From Phycisphaerales bacterium (GTDB lineage: Bacteria > Planctomycetota > Phycisphaerae > Phycisphaerales > SM1A02): 64,000 bases of DNA. Below the pieces are notes generated by a model. It was not told the DNA's origin. It saw only the letters and a list, made by a program, of their open reading frames with translations, and ran no database searches. Below, in pieces: positions 1 to 9,410 of the stretch. The stretch is taken from assembly GCA_030748455.1 (NCBI GenBank), contig JASMLY010000080.1:1-64000 (forward strand), in the 5' to 3' direction. Both the position numbers and the translations under genes were made by a program. Each line of letters starts with the position of its first letter. The first letter of the stretch is position 1.

Positions 1-1601
1 TGGGTGGCACGTATAAAGGTGACGGTACTTCATGTGCTGGAACTGATTGTGCTGCTGTAGAAGCTGGTGACGAATGTACTGTTGCGATCGAAGTATTCGA
101 TGGCGCAAACGCATTTGACACTTCAGACATGACTGCATCGACTCCTGTACCCGACGATACGCAGTGCGCTGGTCAATTCCTTGACTGGGGCGAAAGTAAC
201 GACGGTTGGTATAGCTATGTTGCAACTGGCGGAATGACACATTTCACCACTTGTGATGCTACCTCCTATGACACCTCCTTGGTGCTTTATGAAGGTGACT
301 GCAATACCCAAGTTACATGTAACGGTGACAGTGTTGCCAATGATGGCACTGGTTGCCAACCTTTCTATTCCGATTTCTCTTATGACTGCACAGCAGGTAC
401 TACCTACTATGTACGAATAGGCGCTTGGAATGGTGATGGTGCTGGTCTCGGTACATTAACAATCACTCCTCCAGAAACTGGAACAGGCGCTTGCTGTATG
501 ACCGATGGCTCTTGCATCGATGGTATGGACGCTGCTGACTGTGACGCATTTGGCGGTTCATTCGCTGGTGACGGTTCAGAGTGTGCAAATGATCCATGTG
601 CTGCTGCTGCTGGAGATGAATGTGATACTGCAATCGAAATCTTCGATGGCGCAAACGCATTTGATACTTCAAACATGACACCTAGTTACCCAATTCCAGA
701 TGACACCCTCTGTGAAGGTACATACCTTGACTGGGGCGACTCACCTGACGGTTGGTACTACTGGGTTGCTACTTGTGACGGTACTGCTTCATTCAGTGCT
801 TGTGACGCAGCTTCATACGACACATCCATGGCTCTTTACGAAGGTTCATGCGATAACCAAGTCTCCTGCAACGGTGACACTGGTGGTGAAGATGGTTGCC
901 AAGGTTACTACTCAGCAATCTATGATTGGCCAGTAACTGCAGGTACTACCTACATCGTCCGTATGGGCGGTTGGAATGGTGATTCTGGCGCTGGTACTAT
1001 TACAATCACCTGCACAGGCGGTGATACGATGGCTGCTTGCTGTATTGATGGCGCTTGTTCTGAAATGACCAGTGCTGACTGTGCTGCTGCTGGTGGTGTT
1101 TGGTTGAACGGTTCCACATGTGCTGACGCTGCGTGCTACGCTGGTTGCCCAGCTGGTGCAGAAGCAGACTGCGATGAATGTGCTATGGACGGTGATGATT
1201 CATCACTTGACTGTAACGCAGGACTCAACGGTCCTACTGGTACTGAGTTCCAAAATATTACTCTTGGTGTACCAATTTGTGGTACTTCATCAGTCTTTAT
1301 TGATGGACCTACTGGTGGCACATACCGTGACCTTGACTGGTTCACTAATGATGCGCTCAATGCTGGTGGTGATTTCACAATCTCCGTTGGTAGCTCAGGC
1401 GAAACGCTTCTATTCGGTGTTGTTGACAATGCCGCAGGTGTATTCGTTGAAGCATTCGCACTCACTGGTGGAACAGAAGCTTCAGTCGCACTCGCTACGC
1501 TTCCAGCTGGCGATTACAGCATCCTTGTTGGTGCTAATGACTGGAACACAGATTGGACATGTGCAAGTGGTCTTGTCGACTACTGGGTACAACTTGACTA
1601 A
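1..1601 (+). CDS. Secreted PPC-like/Cys-rich repeat protein, 5' partial
   Basis: The reading frame is open from the left edge, so the N-terminus and signal peptide lie outside the window; about 532 residues are visible. Two copies of a roughly 110-residue module are seen (starting GDEC..AIE.FDGANAFDTS, ending in a TITI strand), which resemble bacterial pre-peptidase C-terminal (PPC) beta-sandwich domains. They are joined by short Cys-rich linkers of the GACC...DC...GG.F..C...C type. The last 150 residues form a different beta-rich domain ending WVQLD. The composition (Asp, Gly, Thr, Cys; few Lys) fits an extracellular calcium-rich protein. The same modules recur in the next gene, so the two are probably a tandem paralogous pair. 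No catalytic motif was recognised. Codons are Ala/Gly/Thr-rich with repeated gct, as in highly expressed surface proteins. A strong terminator follows. Confidence 0.85.
   Translation, partial: GGTYKGDGTSCAGTDCAAVEAGDECTVAIEVFDGANAFDTSDMTASTPVPDDTQCAGQFLDWGESNDGWYSYVATGGMTHFTTCDATSYDTSLVLYEGDCNTQVTCNGDSVANDGTGCQPFYSDFSYDCTAGTTYYVRIGAWNGDGAGLGTLTITPPETGTGACCMTDGSCIDGMDAADCDAFGGSFAGDGSECANDPCAAAAGDECDTAIEIFDGANAFDTSNMTPSYPIPDDTLCEGTYLDWGDSPDGWYYWVATCDGTASFSACDAASYDTSMALYEGSCDNQVSCNGDTGGEDGCQGYYSAIYDWPVTAGTTYIVRMGGWNGDSGAGTITITCTGGDTMAACCIDGACSEMTSADCAAAGGVWLNGSTCADAACYAGCPAGAEADCDECAMDGDDSSLDCNAGLNGPTGTEFQNITLGVPICGTSSVFIDGPTGGTYRDLDWFTNDALNAGGDFTISVGSSGETLLFGVVDNAAGVFVEAFALTGGTEASVALATLPAGDYSILVGANDWNTDWTCASGLVDYWVQLD
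65..1010 (+). repeat. Internal direct repeat encoding two PPC-like modules
   Basis: Two DNA copies about 543 bp apart (beginning near 65 and 608) share long near-identical stretches, for example tcgatggcgcaaacgcattt at both. The second copy has diverged mostly at third codon positions. This shows module duplication inside the gene, and the copies may recombine. Confidence 0.7.
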
Positions 1602-1640
1602 GTCGAGTTCCATCCTGTAATCTCTTATTGAGATTCCACG

Positions 1641-1677
1641 CAGCCCCCTGACTCCTAGAGTCAGGGGGCTGTTTTTT
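1641..1677 (+). terminator. Rho-independent terminator after the first secreted protein
   Basis: A perfect 13-bp stem (cagccccctgact with agtcagggggctg) closes a 5-nt loop and is followed by six T residues. It lies 40 bp after the stop codon at 1601 and isolates this gene from the one starting at 1800. Confidence 0.93.
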
Positions 1678-1799
1678 GCCGAAATATCACAACTTGAGAT
1701 CATGCAATCGAAGGTCCAAATGGGAATAATTTTCAATAAGTGGCGCTTTATTGTTGATTCATTCACGTAGCGGACTACACTTAGGACAGGAGAATCACT

Positions 1800-4553
1800 A
1801 TGAATTTCTATTCCGCTATTCTTGGGCTCGTTTTGCTTACACCACCCCTATTGGGCGATGCGGTACTCGACCAAATTGGACCAATGGACGGCTCAGGCTG
1901 TGGCAACGGTGGATATGTAAGCCAAGATTTTGACAGCATTTACGATCCGTATGACATCATTGCAACTGACAATGTTACGGTCCCTAGCCAAACGGAAATC
2001 ACTGTTGTTGATGTGGTACTCAAAGGATGGTGGGGTTTTGTTGACCCAAGTTCAATCTCCCACTATCAACTGAACTTTTACACCACTCCTGAAGCAGCTG
2101 GCATCAATTTGGTTGGTGATGTCCTCTCTCTTGATATCGATATCGCAGACACAGTAATGATTCCACAATGGGGAGGTGAAGGGTATCTTGTTTCGATGGA
2201 TGCACCCTTTACCATAGAAGCAGGTGACTACTACTTCGGCATTATTTGTTCCAATCAGTTTCCGTTGAATGGACAAGTTGGTGTGAGTGAATCTCTCCTT
2301 GGTGATGCAACTCCTGCCCATTGGGCGAACCCTTCCAATGGATTTGGGCTAGGCACTGAAGGCGAAATTGATTTTGAACTTGCATATCGTTTGAGTAACG
2401 TAACACCAGTCGACCCCTGTGATTCAGCTCTTTCTAGTTGTGCGTCTGATATTGATGGAGATAGTACGATCTCTGTCAACGATCTTTTGAGTATTATCGA
2501 TCATTGGGGCGAGTGCGGCGATGGAACCTACCGACCTACAGGAGATATCAGCCCTGCACCCAACGGTGACTGCTGCGTTACCGTTGATGACCTCCTTCGA
2601 GTCATCAGTGAATGGGGATTCGTCGTGGATTGCACCCCAATTGGTGCATGTTGTTTCGATACTGGTCTTTGTACTGATGGCCTACGAGAACCTGATTGCG
2701 AAGATAAAGGCGGTGTATTCCTCGGAGAAGGTTCCCTATGTTTTTATGAAGACTGCGGTATCGGCGCCTGCTGTGTGAGTGAAACTGAATGTTTGAGTGA
2801 TGTAACAACTTGGTATTGCGATTCCATCGGAGGTACATATAGAGGAAATGACTCAAGTTGTGACACCGTAATCTGCATGCTCGCTGGGGATGAATGTGAT
2901 GATGCCATCGAAGTCTTTGAAGGCGAAAATGCGTTTGATACGTCGATGATGACGCCTAGCGATCCAGAGCCTGCGGACTTCGGAAACGACAACGGGTTCA
3001 GTTGGAATTGTTTCTACTCGAACTTTGAGTGGAACAATTCAGCTGATGGATGGTACAAATATGTACCCACTGCAGGGGGACCAACGACGTTTGTAACGTG
3101 TGATTACGATTCTTACGACACCTCGATCGCCTTGTATCAGGGTGGGTGTTATCCCTCAGACCAAGTTCGGTGCAACGGAGACAGTGACCTCGATCTTGAT
3201 GGCTGTCAGGCGTTTTTCTCATCCATCGAATACAACGTAACGGTAGGCGAAACCTATTACATACGAATTGGGTCTTGGCAAGGCGAGCACGTCGGAATCG
3301 GCACACTTACAATCACCCCACCACCGACAGGTGATGGTGTTTGCTGCTTCTTCGAAGATTGTGTGACAGATTGGGACTCCGCAACGTGCATGGCTTTGGG
3401 TGGTACGTTCATCGTTGGGGGCAGTTGTGACGATCCTGAACTATGTCTTGAACCAGAACCCCCTGCCAACGACCATTGTTCTACCGCTGAAGAACTCTTT
3501 GTTGGACAAACACCGTTTGATACGACCCTCGCAACAGCGAGTTCCTTACAAGTGGATGATGCGGAGTGCACCGACATTGAATGGTGTGCATCGATCCAAG
3601 GCACTTGGACGTGCAGCCCAGATATCTGGTATGCATTCACGGCGCCAAGCAGTGCGTTGTATCGATTTAGTACATGCGATCCAGAAAGTTTTGATACTTC
3701 TCTTGTTCTGTACGAAGGCGCCTGCAATGACGTAGCGAACCAAATAGCGTGCAATGGTGATGGAGATTCGGAAACAGGCTGCCAACCGTACTATTCTTCT
3801 CTTGAGGCAAATTTACTCGTTGGAGAAACGTACTACATCCGCATTGGTGGTTGGCGTGCAGAAACTGGCACTGGAACACTTACGATTGCACCAACAGGAG
3901 ATGATGCCATTGGGGCATGTTGCCTGCTAGGCGATTGCGTAGGAGAACTTACCGAATTCGAGTGCGAAGATCTCCAAGGTTCATGGGCGGCCGACACATT
4001 CTGTGCTACCTACGTTTGCCAAGAGCCAATCTGTCCAGATGCAATTGCAAGTCAAAGCCCCTTCTTAAGTGATAACCCACTCTGGCGTGTTCGAACTTCG
4101 GCAGATGATCCTACAAATGGCTATTACTTTGAGTCTGCTGCAAACGTACAAGTTGATGCGATGACTCGCTTCACAGTCTGGGGTTTTGAAGCGGTGAACC
4201 TCGGTGGATGGGCAACTTGCGGAGGTCTTACAACGTTCAAAGTCACGACGTTTGCAGATGACGGCACAGGGTTGCCTGGTGACGTTCTCGATCAAGCGCT
4301 CACACTGACGCCTGTTCGTACAGCAACAGGCGAAATCTACGGGGGGACCTATGAACTCTTCCAATATGAATTTGAGTTCGCTACAGGTGCCTACGATCAT
4401 ATTTCTGTGCAATCGAATAGCGATGGTCTTGATTGTTGGTTCGTATGGATGTGTTCCCCAGTTGGCGATGGCATGTCATCAACGAATTATGGGGATGGCT
4501 GGTTCCAACTTGATCCTGATCAGATAGACGATCTCTCCATTTGCATCGAATAA
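1800..4553 (+). CDS. Secreted dockerin/PPC-like repeat protein (917 aa)
   Basis: A Sec signal peptide (residues 1-19, MNFYSAILGLVLLTPPLLGD) is followed by a beta-rich N-terminal domain to about residue 200. A dockerin-like pair of calcium loops follows at about 217-275 (DIDGDSTISVNDLL..I..WG, then a second VDDLLRVISEWG), then three PPC-like modules separated by Cys-rich GACC-type linkers, and a final beta domain. Planctomycete dockerin-like pairs usually sit at a protein's C-terminus, so an internal pair is uncommon. A clear aggag precedes the ATG. The protein is probably extracellular or cell-surface. The role is unknown: no hydrolase or protease motif was seen. It shares modules with the partial gene upstream, which suggests duplication. 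Confidence 0.88.
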   Translation: MNFYSAILGLVLLTPPLLGDAVLDQIGPMDGSGCGNGGYVSQDFDSIYDPYDIIATDNVTVPSQTEITVVDVVLKGWWGFVDPSSISHYQLNFYTTPEAAGINLVGDVLSLDIDIADTVMIPQWGGEGYLVSMDAPFTIEAGDYYFGIICSNQFPLNGQVGVSESLLGDATPAHWANPSNGFGLGTEGEIDFELAYRLSNVTPVDPCDSALSSCASDIDGDSTISVNDLLSIIDHWGECGDGTYRPTGDISPAPNGDCCVTVDDLLRVISEWGFVVDCTPIGACCFDTGLCTDGLREPDCEDKGGVFLGEGSLCFYEDCGIGACCVSETECLSDVTTWYCDSIGGTYRGNDSSCDTVICMLAGDECDDAIEVFEGENAFDTSMMTPSDPEPADFGNDNGFSWNCFYSNFEWNNSADGWYKYVPTAGGPTTFVTCDYDSYDTSIALYQGGCYPSDQVRCNGDSDLDLDGCQAFFSSIEYNVTVGETYYIRIGSWQGEHVGIGTLTITPPPTGDGVCCFFEDCVTDWDSATCMALGGTFIVGGSCDDPELCLEPEPPANDHCSTAEELFVGQTPFDTTLATASSLQVDDAECTDIEWCASIQGTWTCSPDIWYAFTAPSSALYRFSTCDPESFDTSLVLYEGACNDVANQIACNGDGDSETGCQPYYSSLEANLLVGETYYIRIGGWRAETGTGTLTIAPTGDDAIGACCLLGDCVGELTEFECEDLQGSWAADTFCATYVCQEPICPDAIASQSPFLSDNPLWRVRTSADDPTNGYYFESAANVQVDAMTRFTVWGFEAVNLGGWATCGGLTTFKVTTFADDGTGLPGDVLDQALTLTPVRTATGEIYGGTYELFQYEFEFATGAYDHISVQSNSDGLDCWFVWMCSPVGDGMSSTNYGDGWFQLDPDQIDDLSICIE

Positions 4554-4562
4554 CAGAGTAGG

Positions 4563-5714
4563 ATGGCGGGTATGGATTACCGCCGTTTCGCAATTCGTGT
4601 ACTGTATGTCTCCCTAGCGATTGCTGCATGCACTGGTGTCGCTGCTGTTTTTATTCCAACTGGATCAAAAATTCTTTGGAGGTTACTTGCAACGGCTATT
4701 GCCACCGGCTTCAGTGCGGCATGGCTCTTGGGTGGTGTCCGTTCCTTAGAAAACCCAAGAACACGGTCGCTTGGCTATACCATCGGGATCCTTGTTTGTG
4801 TGCAGTTGCCATTAATCTATACGAATATTTGGTTGGACTTCCTGCCAATTCGCTCTAATTCCTTCTCGAATAATCTATCGCTTTCCACCTTGATTCTCTT
4901 TCTTTGTGGTGTACCATTGATGGTAGGTGCGTACGTACTGGGTCATCGTTTCGCGAGGCGTTCTGGCATTTTACTGATGTGCTGTTGGATTCTCCTTGCC
5001 CTCATCTGGGTTACAGGGATCTGGACAAAGTCAATTGGCAAAGGGATGTATCTAGATACAATCGCAGAACCACTTGCTTGGTGCTCACCAATTGGTGCAA
5101 TTCTCTTACTCAAACAACCAGTTCGGTGGACTGGTCTGGTGTTACTCGTTTCCACTTGTGTTCTCTGGCAATGGATTGGATTTAGGCACGGGTATGATTG
5201 GTCAAACTATCCCAATGCACTCGCTTGGCTCCTTAGTCTAGCCCTCGTGCCATCGATTCTCGCGTTAGCGACACTACTCACCATCACGAAACCTCAGTTT
5301 CGCTTTAACCGCTATGAATTCGGAGCAACTGTATTAGGTGGAATCGCAATTGCAACGTCTTTTGCTACAGTGTGGTGCACTGTGACTGGTAAAGACTACC
5401 CCCTTTTGGTGCAATTCACAGTCGCAACACTTATCCTAGGAGGCACTTCGACAATCGGTGTGTTTATCACACAGTCTCTTAAAGCAACCATGCTCATTGC
5501 ACAAGGAGATGTGTCACTAGAAACACATTGCCCTCGCTGCAGAGTAAAGATCGAATTACATCAGGGCAAAAACACGTGCCCTCATTGCAAACTGAGGTTC
5601 AAACTTCTCTGTGAGTCACCTAATTGTTCTGTTTGTGCCTATGATCTTACTGATTCTACGCGTGATCGTTGCCCAGAATGTGGTCATTCAATCACTTCGA
5701 ATCCTCTACAATAA
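4563..5714 (+). CDS. Polytopic membrane protein with C-terminal zinc ribbons
   Basis: This 383-residue protein has about nine hydrophobic helices through residue 315, then a cytosolic tail with two or three Cys4 ribbons (CPRC...CPHC, CSVC-YDLT...CPEC). The CxxCxYDL....CPECG ending is common in planctomycete membrane proteins and is assumed to bind zinc. The start at 4563 gives a 9-bp gap to the previous gene; an alternative ATG at 4572 is equally possible. Stop at 5714 is 4 bp before the next gene's likely start, so it probably heads a co-transcribed group through 8732. Function unknown. Confidence 0.8.
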   Translation: MAGMDYRRFAIRVLYVSLAIAACTGVAAVFIPTGSKILWRLLATAIATGFSAAWLLGGVRSLENPRTRSLGYTIGILVCVQLPLIYTNIWLDFLPIRSNSFSNNLSLSTLILFLCGVPLMVGAYVLGHRFARRSGILLMCCWILLALIWVTGIWTKSIGKGMYLDTIAEPLAWCSPIGAILLLKQPVRWTGLVLLVSTCVLWQWIGFRHGYDWSNYPNALAWLLSLALVPSILALATLLTITKPQFRFNRYEFGATVLGGIAIATSFATVWCTVTGKDYPLLVQFTVATLILGGTSTIGVFITQSLKATMLIAQGDVSLETHCPRCRVKIELHQGKNTCPHCKLRFKLLCESPNCSVCAYDLTDSTRDRCPECGHSITSNPLQ

Positions 5715-5718
5715 GCTC

Positions 5719-7077
5719 ATGAGATTTTGCATTCTCATCCTTTGTTTATGTCTACTTCGCTGCGCAGATGCACCGCAACCATCCCCGATTCCCACAATTG
5801 ATACATCCATCCTTGCCATAGAAGCAGCAAATGCCCTGAAACTTGCGCTTAGTGATTTGGAAAAGGATCCGTCTGCGAAGAACTGGGAACAACTTGGACT
5901 GTATTGCCAAGCCCATGGATTAGACCAAGAAGCGATCTCTGCGTATGAAGTTGCTCGATCCTTGCCCAATACGAATACAAAAACAAATTACTGGCTTGCG
6001 CTCTCACTTGCGAAACTTGGGCAGTATGAAGCGGCGATCAAAGTTTGTGAGTCCTACGATAGATACACTCCAGCCTTTTGGAGACGTGGGTACTGGTCTA
6101 TAGATCTTGGTAAGATTGATATGGCGAAGTCCTTGTTTGAACAAACGCTTGAAATTGACAGCAGTGCTGCTCCTGCGTTAGTTGGTTTAGCGAGAACCTA
6201 CCTACAGCAAGGCAACGCTCAAGAAGCTGTTGGCATTCTAGAAAAGATTAAGGACCGCGGAGGACAACACCCCTACCTCTCTTACCTTCTTGGCACTGCC
6301 TATCAACGACTTGGTCGTACTGAAGAAGCTGAATCGTTGCTCATCGGCAGTGTGACTGTTCCACCAAAATGGCCAGACCCTTGGTATGAGGAAATGCGTA
6401 CGTATAAGCGTGGATATGCCGCAATGTTTGAACGAGCAATTGGGTTGCTTGACAACGGGAAAATTCAAGAGGCGTTGTTTGCGTTCCAAAAATTAAAAAA
6501 GCAGTACCCCCGCGACCCTGCTGTACTTAGCAATTACGCATCAATTCAAATGCAACTTGGGAAACTCACAGAAGCAACTAAAACGTGCGGTGATTCAATT
6601 CGATGGAATCCCACACATGCACATTCTGAGCTTACGATGGCTCTTGCGCTGTTGCAACTTGGTGAATTGCAACTCGCAAAATCCCATATTGATAGAGCAA
6701 TTGCGTTACAACCCGGACACGCACGCTCGTATTCGGTCGCCGGGAAAATTGCAGTTCAAAACAAAAATCTGAGTGAAGCTGCGAAACAGTTTGAGCAGGC
6801 GCTCTCGATCGGCTCTAATGATCCACTTGATCGTGAGATGTTAGCAATGATTTGTCTTGAACTCAGACAATTTGAAAAAGCTGTTGTACAATTCGAGCAT
6901 GTGTTAAAAGTTTCACCTCACGCTACAAGAAGCTTGGGAGGGCTGATCGTTGCACTTGCTAACTTGCGCAAGTTCCAAGAAGCTGAACATCTACTCATTC
7001 AGGCTCTAAAGCAATTTCCTAGTGACCAACATCTCCAGAGAGCGTACGCTGTCTTAGAAAGACTCAAGAAACCATGA
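5719..7077 (+). CDS. TPR-repeat lipoprotein-like protein
   Basis: The 452-residue product starts with a short hydrophobic signal ending LLRC, an imperfect lipobox (Arg at -1), then a chain of about ten tetratricopeptide repeats (A..A...YE.A, alternating helices) to the C-terminus. An upstream start at 5611 would overlap the previous gene by 104 bp, so the ATG at 5719 is preferred. It ends in an ATGA overlap with the next gene, an ASPIC/UnbV protein. TPR and ASPIC/UnbV proteins often occur side by side in Planctomycetota and Acidobacteriota, implying a shared periplasmic or outer-membrane assembly role. The exact role is unknown. Confidence 0.85.
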   Translation: MRFCILILCLCLLRCADAPQPSPIPTIDTSILAIEAANALKLALSDLEKDPSAKNWEQLGLYCQAHGLDQEAISAYEVARSLPNTNTKTNYWLALSLAKLGQYEAAIKVCESYDRYTPAFWRRGYWSIDLGKIDMAKSLFEQTLEIDSSAAPALVGLARTYLQQGNAQEAVGILEKIKDRGGQHPYLSYLLGTAYQRLGRTEEAESLLIGSVTVPPKWPDPWYEEMRTYKRGYAAMFERAIGLLDNGKIQEALFAFQKLKKQYPRDPAVLSNYASIQMQLGKLTEATKTCGDSIRWNPTHAHSELTMALALLQLGELQLAKSHIDRAIALQPGHARSYSVAGKIAVQNKNLSEAAKQFEQALSIGSNDPLDREMLAMICLELRQFEKAVVQFEHVLKVSPHATRSLGGLIVALANLRKFQEAEHLLIQALKQFPSDQHLQRAYAVLERLKKP

Positions 7078-8732
7078 TGAAGCGTGTCTTGTTACTGCTG
7101 TTACTGATGAGTTGTGATTCGCAAAAACAACCCGATGTAGAGCCACATGCAGCACAACCTGCTCTAGAGTCAAGATGGCTTGAAGATGAGGCGATTCAAA
7201 GAGGAATTACCGCAACTTGGATTAGCGGTGATCTTGGGAACTACAACATGCCAGAAATTATTGGCGGCGGAGCTGCGATGTTTGATTACGATCAAGATGG
7301 TGATCTTGATCTCTACTTCGTGCAAGGCGGGCATCTTGGAAGTTCCAAAACTGAGCAGAATATCTTGCTGCGAAATGACGAGGGTTTCTTTACGGATGTG
7401 ACGAAAGAAAGCAATGGAGGCGATACAGGCTATGGCATGGGGATCGCGATTGGAGATTACAACAACGATACCTTCGAAGATATCTATATTACGAATCTCG
7501 GAGCGAATACCTTGCTAAAGAATAATGGCGATGGTACGTTCACAGATGTCAGTCAACAGGCTGGTGTGAACGACCGAGGGTGGGGCGCAAGTGCTGCGTT
7601 TGCGGACTTCGATCAAGATGGAGATCTTGATCTCTACGCGACGAATTACTTGCTTTGGTCTGTTGAACTTGGCGAAACGCTAGACCTCGAATGTTATAAC
7701 TCAATGGGTGTACTTGATTACTGCTCCCCTACAAATTACATGGCTCCCGCTCGCGATGTGCTGTATCGAAACAACGGTGATGGCACCTTCACAGACCTCT
7801 CAGAATCCGCTGGGATCGGAACCCGTTTTGGTACAGGGCTTGGCATTCTTTGCAATGATTACACTGGCGATGGCTTGCTTGACATTTTTGTTGCAAACGA
7901 TGGCATGGCTGATCAACTTTGGAGGAACAATGGTGACTGGACCTTCACGGATGTTGCGCAGCTCCGTGGCTGCGCGCTTGATGACGAAGGCCAAGCCAAA
8001 GCAGGCATGGGAGTGACGAGTGCAGACTTTGATGCTGATGGCGACCTTGACGTGCTTGTCTGTAATATCACTGGTGAGAGCGATTCACTTCATCGGAACG
8101 AAGGAAATTTCTTTAGTGATGCAACTGCGACTTTCGGTATACGAACATCTACACGCCATGCCACGAGGTTCGGATTGGGCTGGGTTGATTTTAACAATGA
8201 CGGCTTTCTCGACCTCTTTGAAGCCAATGGTAAAGTTCAGCAGATCGGTTCTCCAACAACAGAAGATCCCTTTGCAGAAGCAAATTATCTTCTCCAAGGA
8301 GATGCAGATGGGTGGAACTCCATAGCGGAGGGGCTTGACCCTTCATTGGTGCACACGAGCCGAGCTGCAGTTTTTGGCGACATCAATAATGATGGTGGGA
8401 TTGACGTCTTCGTAGTGAACCGAGACGCGAATGCGTACCTACTCATGAATACCCTCCCTACAAGAGGAAATTTTGTAACGCTTACGATACAGGACAAGTT
8501 TGGCAAGACAGCAATTGGTGCAACAGTTACTGCAACAGTTGGGCAGAGAACAGTTGTCTTTCCAGTACAAACCGCTTGGAGTTATCTCGCATCGAATGAT
8601 CCAAGAGTTCATATTGGACTTGGAGAGGAAGAGGCAATAAAAGATATCAAGATACTCTGGTCTGATGGAACAAGAAGTTCTCACGATTCGTTCAAGGCAG
8701 GTTTTCATACGATTACCCAACAAGTACAATAG
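7074..8732 (+). CDS. FG-GAP/VCBS repeat lipoprotein with ASPIC/UnbV domain (CRTAC1-like)
   Basis: A lipoprotein signal (MMKRVLLLLLLMSC, lipobox LMSC) is followed by six or seven FG-GAP/VCBS blades carrying DxDxDGDLDL calcium loops (residues about 60-440) and a C-terminal ASPIC/UnbV domain (about 470-550; VGQRTVVFPV..., HIGLGEEEAIKDIKILWSDG). This is the architecture of the CRTAC1-like bacterial family, predicted to be a calcium-stabilised beta propeller anchored at the envelope. Its start overlaps the TPR gene stop by 4 bp (ATGA), so the two are translationally coupled. The biochemical role in bacteria is not established. Confidence 0.92.
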   Translation: MMKRVLLLLLLMSCDSQKQPDVEPHAAQPALESRWLEDEAIQRGITATWISGDLGNYNMPEIIGGGAAMFDYDQDGDLDLYFVQGGHLGSSKTEQNILLRNDEGFFTDVTKESNGGDTGYGMGIAIGDYNNDTFEDIYITNLGANTLLKNNGDGTFTDVSQQAGVNDRGWGASAAFADFDQDGDLDLYATNYLLWSVELGETLDLECYNSMGVLDYCSPTNYMAPARDVLYRNNGDGTFTDLSESAGIGTRFGTGLGILCNDYTGDGLLDIFVANDGMADQLWRNNGDWTFTDVAQLRGCALDDEGQAKAGMGVTSADFDADGDLDVLVCNITGESDSLHRNEGNFFSDATATFGIRTSTRHATRFGLGWVDFNNDGFLDLFEANGKVQQIGSPTTEDPFAEANYLLQGDADGWNSIAEGLDPSLVHTSRAAVFGDINNDGGIDVFVVNRDANAYLLMNTLPTRGNFVTLTIQDKFGKTAIGATVTATVGQRTVVFPVQTAWSYLASNDPRVHIGLGEEEAIKDIKILWSDGTRSSHDSFKAGFHTITQQVQ

Positions 8733-8750
8733 TAGTGAAGGAACAATAGT

Positions 8751-9410
8751 ATGACTTTTACACAACTTGAATTACCGTATACATTTGACGCACTTGAACC
8801 ACATATCGATGCTCGCACAATGGAGATCCATTACAGCAAGCATCATGCTGCCTACGTTGCAAAACTCAATGCAGCCATAGAAGGTACCGAGTGGGGCAAT
8901 GTGAGTATTGATGATCTGATTCAGAATCTCGACAAATTACCAGAAGAGATTCGAACAGCAGTTCGAAACAATGGAGGTGGGCATTGGAATCATTCCTTCT
9001 TTTGGAAAATCATGAACCCCCAAGGCGGTGGAGGTCCAAGTGGTGATCTTGCGAATAAGATCGATGCAACATTTGGTTCGTTTGATGGATTCAAAGATGT
9101 TTTTGCTAACGCAGCAGGTACAAGGTTTGGCTCTGGATGGGCTTGGCTGACGCTCAATGGAACAGGTGATCTCTGCGTATGCTCTACTGCGAATCAAGAC
9201 AACCCCCTCATGACGGACCTAGGGATGTGCGGCTGTACGCCCCTTCTCGCGCTTGACGTATGGGAACATGCGTATTATCTCAATTATCAAAACAGACGAC
9301 CAGACTACGTGACTGCATGGTGGAATGTTGTGAATTGGCCTGCAATAGAAGCACTCTATGCCAATGCAAACAAAGGAAGTTGCGGTTGTTCCTGCACGTG
9401 CAGTTCCTAA
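8751..9410 (+). CDS. sodA: Superoxide dismutase, Mn/Fe family, with Cys-rich tail
   Basis: Converts superoxide to oxygen and hydrogen peroxide. All metal ligands are visible: His27 (MEIHYSKHH), His81 ([10 protein letters not shown]), and Asp and His in [19 protein letters not shown]. Gly77 and the GGH context favour manganese or cambialistic use over iron. Length is 219 residues, somewhat longer than the usual 195-205. The extra length lies in an insertion with CVC and CGC pairs before the DVWEHAY motif and in a C-terminal CGCSCTC tail, neither typical of the family. A gaagga precedes the ATG. The metal choice, and therefore the symbol sodA versus sodB, is inferred. Confidence 0.95.
   Translation: MTFTQLELPYTFDALEPHIDARTMEIHYSKHHAAYVAKLNAAIEGTEWGNVSIDDLIQNLDKLPEEIRTAVRNNGGGHWNHSFFWKIMNPQGGGGPSGDLANKIDATFGSFDGFKDVFANAAGTRFGSGWAWLTLNGTGDLCVCSTANQDNPLMTDLGMCGCTPLLALDVWEHAYYLNYQNRRPDYVTAWWNVVNWPAIEALYANANKGSCGCSCTCSS

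Noticed and set aside
5611..5718. Upstream start for the TPR lipoprotein
   Set aside because: It would overlap the zinc-ribbon gene by 104 bp, and the signal sequence begins only at ATG 5719.
9260..9385. Long start for the acetolactate-decarboxylase-like gene
   Set aside because: It would overlap about 150 bp of the superoxide dismutase gene; the lipobox lies just after TTG 9386/GTG 9398.
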